This document shows positions 48,901 to 58,079 of a stretch of 64,000 bases of DNA, piece after piece. The position numbers and the translations under genes are program-made. Position 1 is the stretch's first letter. Each line of letters starts with the position of its first letter. The stretch is from Lagopus muta. Lineage: Eukaryota > Chordata > Aves > Galliformes > Phasianidae. Where the stretch lies: the NCBI RefSeq assembly GCF_023343835.1, contig NC_064436.1, forward strand, positions 70,671,545 through 70,735,544. The letters are read 5' to 3'. Under the pieces are notes generated by a model. The model ran no database searches. It had not been told where the DNA came from and saw nothing but the letters and a program-made list of their open reading frames with translations.

Positions 48901-50104
48901 AAAGGTGGCCTCGAGGCACGAGAATAAAACCCTACAGCTCTGATGCTGCCACAGGTTCCCTCCCAGCACCGGTCACGTCAGGACACTTCACATCCCAATA
49001 GAAGGAAATCCGTGGGAGTCTTCCAGGAAGGAACCCTCCCAAGAAGGCCAACAAACGATGCTTCAGCACTGTTATGGAACACCAGCAGCAAGAATGGGTG
49101 TCTTCTCCAAATTCCACCTCCCGTGTGAAACTGCAGAGCAGCACAGATCCTGCGCTGCTTCCTTCGCGCACGCATCCACACACAGCGGCTCTGAGGCACG
49201 CAGAGCTCTGAGCACCAACGCTTCAGCCTCGAAGCCCCTACGTAAAGCATCCAGCTCTGTTCACAAAACCCCCCGGTGGCAAAGGAATAAGAAACCATTT
49301 CATTTACCTTTAGACCCCAGAGAGCATTTCTGCGCCGCTCCCCATCCGCAGGCAGAACCGAACGGGGTGGTGGAGCCCTGCAGAACCCAGCCTGCGCCCA
49401 ACCACGCAGCATTTGGGCAGGGGAAGGGAATGTTTTGCAGGCAACGCGGAGCCCCACCCCGGGATAAACAGCTCCCACTGCCACTCGTCATAGAGAGCAG
49501 CACATCCCCACCCCTCCAGCACAGGCTGCTCTGTTTGTTCTGGCAGGAGGCCCTCAAAGGATTGGGAAAGAATGCGATGCAACGCAAGATATTCCTTGCC
49601 CCCGAGGAGAGCTTCTCCTTACCTCACAGCATCCACCCTCCAGCACAGCTCAGGGCAGCGCCAGGACTTCGTCTCAGCTGCGAGAGCCACGAGCAGGAGG
49701 GCTGAGCCTGGAGCTGAGCTCAGGGCTGGGCTGTGGATCGTGAGGGCGACCGCTGCTTTCCGGTCTTCTAAACGCACACTGAGTTCTTGTCACCGAACCG
49801 CAGCGTATCCCGAGAGGAAAGGAACCCACAAGCATCATAGTGCTGTGCCCCTTCAGTGCTCTTTTCCAATGACTCCGTGGAGGAACAGAACAGGAAGAGG
49901 CTGCCCAGAGACGTGGTGGAAGCTCCATCCCACGAGCCATGCAGGCAGGATGGGGCCTGGGCTCCTGCTCAGGGCAGGGCGGTGGGAGCAGACGGCTCCT
50001 GAAGGCCCCCCCCAACTCTATGAAAATAAACCTGAAGAATTTAACGACCTGTACCTCGTTACTGCACTGGAACAAGTGGCTTGGAGAAGAGAAGGGTCCA
50101 GGGA
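45904..50104. other. ZNF638 intron 1, mostly unique sequence
   Basis: This is the longest stretch with no minisatellite and no recognisable CR1. Frames here are short and overlap on both strands without similarity I know. No RNA gene was recognised. Confidence 0.55.
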
Positions 50105-50565
50105 GACCTCACAGTGCCATTCCAATACTTGAAGGGAGGGAATAAACAGGAATAAGAATGTTTGTTTGGTGACAGGACAAGGGGGAATGGTTTGAAACTG
50201 AGACAGGGGAGGTTTAGGTTGGATGTTAGGAGGAAGTTTTTCACACACAGGGTGGTGAGGCACTGTTACAGGTTGCCCAAGGAGGCTGTGATGCCCCAGC
50301 CCTGCAGGCATTCAAGGCCAGGCTGGATGTGGCTCTGGGCAGCCTGGGCTGCTGGTTGGTGACCTGCACACAGCAGGGGTTGGAACTGGATGAGCGCTGT
50401 GCTCCTTTGCAACCCAGGCCATGCTGTGATTCTATGGGGGGATCTATGGGGGGGGGGGAATCTATGGAGGGGGGATGTATGGGTCCCTTGGTGACCCTGC
50501 ACACGGCAGCAGTGAGATGCTCGTTGTGGCCCTTTTCAACCCAGGCCATTCCATACCGCCCTAGG
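50105..50565 (+). mobile_element. CR1 fragment, plus orientation
   Basis: AGTGCCATTCCAATACTTGA, GAATGGTTTGAAACTGAGAC, GTTGGATGTTAGGAGGAAGT and the tail AGGCCATGCTGTGATTCTAT, then a TATGGGGGG stretch and a second tail-like fragment to 50565. Confidence 0.88.
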
Positions 50566-51430
50566 AGGTGAAGCAGCGCAGCTCCGTGCCTCACAGGCAG
50601 CCCAACATCCGCGCACCGATGGCTACGGAAGCACGGCAGAAACCCTCGGGTGGGAAAAAACCCTTTGGGATCGCACAGCCCACAGCACTGAGCGCAGCCC
50701 AGCGGGGCCGCCGGGCACAACGAGACACCCGGCACAACGCGGAGCCGCCGGCGGACAAAGCGCCCGCAGCGTCCGTCAGCGCCGAGGGAAACGAGAGGAA
50801 CCGCGGCTCCGGGCTCCTCTCAGCGCTCCTGAGGCTGCGCGGGATGCGGGCCCGGAAGAGAAGCGGCCCCAAGGGACGCGGGCCCAAAAGGGATGCGGGC
50901 CCAAGGCTCCCCTGCGGGCTCCCCGGCCTCTCCGGAGCCGCACGACCCCCCGACCGAGCGGAGATGGAGCCCGGCTGCAGCGCGGCGCCTCCTTGCACAA
51001 ACCGCCCCGCAGCTCCGAACCGCCGCTCCCGGCCCGCCGCCCCGCAGCGCGGCTCCGGCCGCCATTTTGTGCGGCCCCTCAGCGCGGCGCAGGCCCGGGG
51101 GGCGGCCTGGCGGCCTTGCGGCCCTACCTCTCCCGGCCGCCCGGGGCGGCTCCCCCGTCCTCCTCCGGTTCCTCCCGCCGCCTGCGGGCCGAGACGAGCC
51201 GGGCCGAGCGGAGCGCCTCGGCGACGCGGCCTTAACGGACGGACGGAGCGACGCTGCGGGCGCCGCGCCGAGGCGCATGCGCGATGCGCCGCCGCGCCTG
51301 CGCGCCGGACGCGGAGAGGATCTGCAGTGCGCATGCGCGGCCGCTCGTCTGGGCTCCGAGGGCCCGTGCGCATGCGCTGAGCGCTGTGCGACGGGGCATC
51401 CCGGGAGCGCCGCTATCAGAGAGCGCCCCC
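50566..51430 (-). promoter_or_regulatory. ZNF638: ZNF638 CpG-island promoter and noncoding first exon
   Basis: Very CpG-dense (for example CGCGCATGCGC-type runs at 51270-51375). It lies upstream of exon 2 on the minus strand, where human ZNF638 has a CpG-island noncoding exon. A candidate exon 1 donor on the minus strand is GGGAGAG|GTAGGGC near 51124. A YY1-type element AAAATGGCGGC occurs on the minus strand near 51060-51070. The exact start and donor are not determinable from sequence. Confidence 0.7.
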
Positions 51431-51464
51431 GTGTGGGCTGGAGGAGTGAGCTGCCACCTTGCTG

Positions 51465-52605
51465 CCCACCAGCGCACCCGCTGGCTCACGGTCAACGTAT
51501 GGCCAACCGTTGGTCAACTGCTGACCAACAACTGGTCACCCATTGGTCAACGAATGGGCTCTCAGTCAACAGCCAGGGCACCATTTGTGTCACAGCCACC
51601 ACGGCACCCTCCTGGCTCTGCTCACCCATCGCTCAGTGCTCTTTCTTGGCCACCAGGGCACCCTGCTGGATCGTGGTCACCCTGTGGGCAACCATTGGTC
51701 AACTGATGGTCAGCCAGGACGCCTCCTTGGCCACCAGAGCCCCCTGCTGGCTCACGGTTACCCCGTGGTCACTTGTTGGTCAACTGCTGGTCATCCAGGA
51801 CACCATTTGTGTCACCTTCTTGGCCACCAGGGCACCTTGATGGCTCATGGTCACCTTCTGGTCAACCGTTGGTCAACTGTTGGTCAAGTGATGGTCAGCC
51901 AGGACACCTCCTTGGCCACCAGGGCACCCTGCTGGCTCGTGGTCACCCTGTGGGCAACCATTGGTCAACTGTCAGTCAAGAACTGGTCACCATTGGTCAA
52001 CCGTTGGCCATCCAGGATGTCATTTGCATCACTTTCATGGCTACCAAGGCACACTGATGGCTCATGGTCACCCTGTGGTCAATCACTGGTCAACTGCTGG
52101 TCATCCAGGATGCCATTTGTGTCACCTCCTTGGCCACCAGGGCACCCTGATGGCTCATGGTCACCTTCTGGTCAACCGTTGGTCAACTGTTGGTCAAGTG
52201 ATGGTCAGCCAGGACACCTCCTTGGCCACCAGGGCACCCTGCTGGCTTGTGGTCACCCTGTGGGCAACTGTCAGTCAACAACTGGTCACCCATTGGTCAA
52301 CTGCTGGTCATCCAGGACACCATTTGTGTCATTTCCTCAGCCCTCAGGGCACCCTGCAGACTCGTGGTCACCCCATGGCCTTCTTGGCCACCAGAGCACC
52401 CTGATGGCTCATGGTCACCCTGTGGTCACCTGTTGGTCACCTGTTGGTCACCTGTTGGTCATCCAGGACGTCATTTGCATCACTTTCATGGCTACCAGGG
52501 CACACTGTTGGCTCATGGTCACCCTACGGTCAACCACTGATCAACTGTTGGTCATCCAGGACGCCATTTGTGTCACCTTCTTGGCCACCCTGTTGGCTCA
52601 CAGGA
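51465..52605. repeat. Complex minisatellite with TTGGTCAAC core, upstream of ZNF638
   Basis: Repeats of GGTCAACTGTTGGTCA, CATCCAGGACACCATTTGTG, CTTGGCCACCAGGGCACCCT and GGCTCATGGTCACCCTGTGG. They are arranged in irregular units of about 60-140 bases. The TTGGTCAAC core is shared with the array at 61265-63640. Confidence 0.9.
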
Positions 52606-53190
52606 AGCAGCAGGAGGGGTTTGATGGTTCCAGCTGTGAAAGGACGCAGATGACGAGGAGATCGGCTCCATCTGAAGCGCAGCTCCTCTCCAGCTGCCCT
52701 CATTGAACCTCGGAGTGCCGTCAGCTCCCAGATCCCCAGCAGCAGCAGCGCGGAGCTTCGGGGGACCCTGCAGCCCCCAACCCAGCACAAAAGCACCCAA
52801 AAAAGCCCCCAGAGGAGCTGATAGAAAGGCAAGAAGCCAAAATCAGCAGCCATGGAGGAGGGGAGCGCGGTGCGATGGGAGCTGTGTGGGGTGGGAGCCC
52901 CACGGCGGCAGCGGCTCCCGTTGGTGATGGAGATGAGCTGAAGCCCAGCAGCCCGACTGGGAGCAGTGGGGAGCAGCAGCAGCTCAGCTCCAGCGCCAAA
53001 CGCCGCCCCTCCAGCGCTGCCAACAGCCTGCAGGACGTCGGGATTTGCGCCTGTCAGCAGCTGCAAGCAGATCCACGGCCCCCGCGCCGAGGTCGCAGAC
53101 GGGCTCTGATCCCCTGCGCTGCTGCGTGCCCCACCGCTGCCCGTCACCCCAAAGAGGGGCGGCGGGGGGAGCTGCAGGATGGGGTCACCG
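52606..53190. other. Unique spacer between the ZNF638 and PAIP2B promoters
   Basis: No gene, transposon or array was recognised. An open frame on each strand is short and lacks recognisable similarity. Confidence 0.5.
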
Positions 53191-53194
53191 TGGG

Positions 53195-54420
53195 GAACGG
53201 GGGGGTGGGGGACAGCGTGGGGATCCCATAGGTTGTGGGATGTGGGGACATGCAGAACGGCGTCCTATGGGGAATGGGGGTGGGGTCTACAACGGTGTCC
53301 CTATGGCAATGGGGGGGTGGGGGACATTCCAGTGTCCCTATGGGGAACAGGACATGGGGCACAGCTTGGTGTCCTATGGGTCACGGGATATGGGGCACAG
53401 CTTGGTGTCCTATAGGTCATGGGATATAGGGCACAGCTTGGTGTCCCCATCAGTTATGGGATATGGGGCACAGCATGGTGTCCTATAGGTCATGGGATAT
53501 GGGGCACAGCTTGGTGTCCCCATCAGTTATGGGATATGGGGCACAGCATGGTGTCCTATAGGTCATGGGATATGGGGCACAGCCTGGTGTCCTATAGGTC
53601 ATGGGATATGGGGCACAGCATGGTGTCCTATAGGTCATGGGGATATGGGGCACAGCATGGTGTCCTATAGGTCATAGGATATGGGGACACACAGAATGGC
53701 GTCCCTATGGGAATGGGGGTGGGTGACATTCCAGTGTCCCCATGGGGAATGGAACATGGGGACGTGCAGCTTGGTGTCCCCATAGGTCATGGGATATGGG
53801 GCACAGCTTGGTGTCCCATAGGTCATGGGATATGGGGCACAGCATGGTGTCCTATAGGTCATAGGATATGGGGCACAGCATGGTGTCCTATAGGTCATGG
53901 GATATGGGGCACAGCTTGGTGTCCTATAGGTGATGGGATATGGGGCACAGCATGGTGTCCCCATAAGTCATGGGATATGGGGCACAGCTTGGTGTCCTAT
54001 AGGTTATGGGATATGGGGCACAGCTTGGTGTCCTATAGCTCATGGGATATGGGGCACAGCTTGGTGTCCTATAGGTCATAGGACATGGGGCACAGCTTGG
54101 TGTCCTATAGGTCATAGGACATGGGGCACAGCTTGGTGTCCTATAGGTCATGGGATATGGGGCACAGCATGGTGTTCTATAGGTCATAGGACATGGGGCA
54201 CAGCTTGGTGTCCTATAGGTCATAGGATATGGGGATGTACAGAACGGCGTCCTATGGGGATGGGAGGTGTTTGACATTCCAGTGTCCCCATGGGGAATGG
54301 GACACGAGGGACACGTAGCTTTGCGTCCCCACAGGTTATGGGATATGGGGACACACAGAACGGCGTCCTATGGGGCGCACCTCAAGGTCCCCATAGGTTA
54401 TGGGACACCCAGCCCAGCAG
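53195..54420. repeat. 36-bp minisatellite (ATAGGTCATGGGATATGGGG type)
   Basis: About 33 units of the form TATAGGTCATGGGATATGGG, GCACAGCTTGGTGTCC, with CATGGTG/CTTGGTG and CCCCATAGG variants. Lies about 0.5 kb upstream of the PAIP2B CpG island. Confidence 0.94.
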
Positions 54421-54424
54421 GTCA

Positions 54425-54445
54425 GCGCTATATTTAAGATGGCAG
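54425..54445 (+). promoter_or_regulatory. TATA-like plus YY1-like motif pair
   Basis: GCTATATTTAAGATGGCAGC: a TATATTTAA segment runs straight into AAGATGGCAGC, one mismatch from the YY1 consensus AAGATGGCGGC. On the plus strand, directly after the 36-bp array and about 1 kb upstream of the inferred PAIP2B exon 1. It could mark an alternative start; no transcript evidence can be given. Confidence 0.3.
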
Positions 54446-54469
54446 CGGGGGCCGATGGGGGCTGCCGCT

Positions 54470-54935
54470 CTCCTCCCCCCCCCCCATTGCGCCCTTCCTG
54501 ACCTTGGGGGCACCGACGGCTCCGCAGTGCCGCCCCCCAGCGCTGCCCCCCCACCGCCCCCAAACCTGTGGGTCGCAGCCCCGTAAACCCCCCCCCCCCC
54601 CCCGCCCCGGCACGGAGCCCAGCCCCCCCCCCCCCCATAACATCCATAGGGTGAAAACGGGGGACGGAATGGGGGGGGGGGCGGTGGTGTTGGGGGGGGG
54701 GGGGGGGGTCACTCACCGTCTGAACGGGTCGAGGGGCAGCGGGGGGGGGGCTCGGGACCCCCGCACCGGGGGAGGGGGGCGGCCGCCCGCAGCCCGCATC
54801 TCTCGGCCATGGGGGTGGGGGGGCACGATGGGGGTTGCCCCCCCCCCCCCCTCCCATGGGTGCCCCCCCCCCAAGGTGGGCGGGGCCGGGAAATCCCAGC
54901 TCCTCCCACCGGGGGGGATGGGGGGGGGGCAGCCG
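54470..54935. other. Poly-C/poly-G rich block upstream of the PAIP2B promoter
   Basis: C runs up to about 17 (near 54589-54603 and 54626-54637) and G runs up to about 17 (near 54694-54709). No gene was recognised. Length errors in the homopolymers are likely. Confidence 0.7.
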
Positions 54936-55484
54936 CAGCCACGCGCACAACACGTGACCGCCCTCACCACGTGACCGCCCCGACACGTGACCGCCCCCTC
55001 CGGCGCTCCGGAGCGCCACGGGAATCCCCGCCCCCCGCGTTGTGTTGACGCGCAACCCGCCAATGAGCAGCGCGCTAACGGCGCTCCCTCCGCGTCCGGC
55101 TCGTAACGCCTCCTCGCCATTGGTCGCCTCCTCTCAGCCAATCGGAGGCCGCGCCGAGTGTTGACATCCCGTCTCTCCCCCACGTGGGAGACGCACGCCG
55201 CGGAGGCGAGCCAATCCCTCGCTTCTCTTCGCCGCCTCTCCCTCTCATTGGCCAGCGCTTGAACCCGCGCAGCCAATCCGGCGAGCGCACGGGCGGGACG
55301 CAGGCCAAGCCTCTCTCCCGCCCCCCGCCCCCCCCGGTCGTCCAATCCTCTCGCGGCCCGATCCTCTCCCCCTCCTCTCATTGGTCAGCGCCAGCGGGGG
55401 CGGCCCAATGGCAGCGCGGCGGGGGCGGGGCGCTGTGGCGGTGGCGGCGCTGCGGGCGGACGGGGCGGCAACGGGGGTCCGCAG
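54936..55484 (+). promoter_or_regulatory. PAIP2B: PAIP2B CpG-island promoter with E-boxes, CCAAT boxes and noncoding exon 1
   Basis: CACGTG E-boxes lie at 54951, 54968, 54984 and 55181; the first three are CACGTGACCGCC repeats spaced 16-17 bases. Nine CCAAT boxes (either strand) are at 55060, 55119, 55138, 55211, 55247, 55273, 55342, 55380 and 55405. The first exon would end at the strong donor CCGCAG|GTACGG (55484/55485), about 75 bases after the last CCAAT box. No TATA box is present. This fits an NF-Y-type, bHLH-regulated CpG promoter. The assignment to PAIP2B rests on strand and position. Confidence 0.75.
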
Positions 55485-55619
55485 GTACGGGGGGGGGGGG
55501 GGGGGGCGGGGGGACGCGGGGCGCTGGGGCTGAATGGGGGGCGGGCCCCACGGGGGGGGGGGGGGGCGGCGTTGTCGCCTCGGGGCGTCGCGGCTCAGCG
55601 CCTCCATCGGGCCCCCCAT

Positions 55620-57805
55620 CCCGGGACCCCCCCCAATGCAGGGACCCCCAATTCAAGGACCCCCATCCAAGACCACCCCCAAATCCGGGGACCCCCAGCC
55701 CCAAATCAGGGACACCCAGTTTAAGGACCCCCCATCCAAGGATCCCCCCCCCCCCCCAAATCCAGACACCCCCAGCCCCAATCCAGGGACCCCCCCCCAA
55801 GTGCAAGGACCCCAATCCAATGACCCCCCCCCCACACCCCCAATCCAGGGACCCCCGGTCCAATGATCCCCCCCCAGTCCAAGAACCCCCCCCACCCAGG
55901 GACCCCAGCCCCCAATCCAAGGCCTCCCCCCCTCCCCACTGTCCATGCACCCCCAATCTAAGGACCCCACATCCACGACCCCCCCCCAATCCAGGGACCC
56001 CCAATCCAAGGTCCCCCCTCACCTCCCCATTCCAGAGACCCCCCCCCTCCCAAAGAGCCCCAGCCCCCAATCCAGGGACCCCCCCAGCAATGCAAGGACC
56101 CCTCCCCACCTCCCCAATCCATGGACCCCCAGTTTAAGGACCCCCCATCCACGACCACCCCCCCCAATCCAGGGACCCCCATCCCCAATACAGGGACCCC
56201 CCCCGCAATGCAAGGACCCCTCCCCACCTCCCCAGTCCAGGGACCCCCAGTTTAAGGACCCCCCCCCATCCAAGGACCCCAACCCAGGGTCCTCCCCCCC
56301 CCCCCAATCCAGGGACCCCCCAATCCAAGGTCCCCTCTCACCTCTCCAATCCAGAGACCCCCCCCTTCCAAAGAGCCCCAGCCCCAATCCAGGGACCCCC
56401 CCCCCAAGTGCAAGGGCCCCCAATCCAACGACCACCCCCCAATCCAGGGACCCCCGATCCAATGATCCCCCCCCAGTCCAAGAACCCCCCAGCCAGGGAC
56501 CCCAGCCCCAATCCAGGGACCCCCTCCGCAATGCAAGGACCCCTCCCCCACCTCCCCAGTCCAGGGACCCCCCAGTCTAAGGACCCCCCCATCCAAGGAC
56601 CCCCCAACCCAGGGTCCTCCCACCCCCAATCCAGGGACCCCCAATCCAAGGTCCCCCCTCACCTCTCCAATCCAGGGACCCCCCCCCCCTCCCAAAGAGC
56701 CCCAGCCCCAATTCAAGGACCCCCCCCCCCCAAGTGCAAGGACCCCCAATCCAACGACCACCCCCCAATCCAGGGACCCCCAGTCCAATGATCCCCCCCC
56801 CCAGTCCAAGAACCCCCCCTCCCACCCAGGGACCCCCAGCCCCAATCCAAGGCCTCCATCCCTCCCCACTGTCCATGGACCCCCAATCTAAGGACCCCCC
56901 ATCCACGACCCCCCCCCAATCCAGGGACCCCCATCCCCAATACAGGGACCCCCCCCCCAATGCAAGGACCCCTCCCCACCTCCCCCAATCCATGGACCCC
57001 CAGTCTAAGGACCCCCCATCCAAGGACCCCCAACCCAGGGTCCTCCCCCCCCCCAGTCCAGGGACCCCCAATCCAAGATCCCCCCTCACCCTCTCCAATC
57101 CAGAGACCCCCCCCTCCCAAAGAGCCCCAGCCCCAATACAGGGACCCCAATCCAATGACTCCCCCCCCACCCAGGGACCCCCTGCCCCAATCCAGGGACC
57201 CCCCCCCCAAGTGCAAGGGCCCCCAATCCAACGACCACCCCCCAATCCAGGGACCCCCAATCCAATGATCCCCCCCCAGTCCAAGAACCCCCCCCTCCCA
57301 CCCAGGGGACCCCAGCCCCAATCCAAGGCCTCCCCCCCTCCCCACTGTCCATGGACCCCCAATCTAAGGACCCCCCATCCACGACCCCCCCCCCAATCCA
57401 GGGACCCCCATCCCCAATCCAGGGACCCCCCCCGCAATGCAAGGACCCCTCCCACCTCCCCAGGTCCAGGGACCCCAGTTTAAGGACCCCCCCCATCCAA
57501 GGACCCCCAACCCAGGGTCCCTCCCCCCCCCCCAATCCAGGGACCCCCAATCCAAGGTCCCCCCTCACCTCTCCAATCCAGAGACCCCCCCCCTCCCAAA
57601 GAGCCCCAGCCCCAATCCAGGGACCCCAATCCAATGACTCCCCCCCCACCCAGGGACCCCAGCCCCAATCCAAGGCCTCCCCCCCTCCCCACTGTCCATG
57701 GACCCCCAATCTAAGGACCCCCCATCCACGACCCCCCCCCCCAATCCAGGGACCCCCCCCCCCCAATCCAGGGACCCCCCCCCAATGCAAGGACCCCCAG
57801 CTGTT
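55620..57805. repeat. C-rich higher-order minisatellite in PAIP2B intron 1
   Basis: Short modules AATCCAGGGACCCC, AATCCAAGGACCCC, ATGCAAGGACCCC, CAAAGAGCCCCAGCC and CTCCCCACTGTCCATG occur in recurring order. For example, the CACTGTCCATG module occurs at about 55938, 56868, 57345 and 57690, about 345-930 bases apart. Runs of 5-12 cytosines lie between modules. It ends about 60 bases before exon 2. Confidence 0.93.
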
Positions 57806-57867
57806 CTGTGGGGGGGGGTGTTAGAGGTGCTGCTCCCCCCCCCCCCTGAGCTCAGCCCACCCCACAG

Positions 57868-58009
57868 CGGCAGCAGCCATGAACGGCCCCGATGCAGCCG
57901 GCGGCGCCCAGGGCAGCGAAGGGAAGGGGGGAGATGGGCGAGAGAAAAAGGAGAGCAACCGTTTGCTGAGTACATGTGGATGGAGAACCAGGAGGACTTC
58001 GACAGGCAG
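57868..58009 (+). pseudogene. PAIP2B: PAIP2B exon 2 (first coding exon), with an apparent 1-base deletion
   Basis: Acceptor CACCCCACAG|CGGCAG, ATG at 57879, donor GGCAG|GTGAGG. It begins MNGPDAAGGAQGSEGKGGDG and REKKESN. The conserved family block PFAEYMWMENQEDFDRQ follows in a different frame: the sequence has AAC CG TTT where AAC CCG TTT is expected, so one C is missing near 57960. PAIP2B binds PABPC1 and represses translation. The N-terminal acidic region belongs to its PAM1 side. Listed as pseudogene only because the frame is broken; an assembly error is at least as likely. Confidence 0.8.
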
Positions 58010-58079
58010 GTGAGGCTCAGGGGGCCTTGAGATCCTGCGGCTCCTGACAGCCACCATGAGGGTCCTTGCAGGTCGCATG

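Noticed and set aside
50566-51840. Arginine/alanine/proline-rich frames across the ZNF638 CpG island
   Set aside because: CpG islands are poor in stop codons. No homology was recognised, and both strands are open.
55184-57824. Proline-rich frames (QSRDPPS type) starting near the CpG island
   Set aside because: C-rich array in PAIP2B intron 1. No conserved domain, and frames overlap on both strands.
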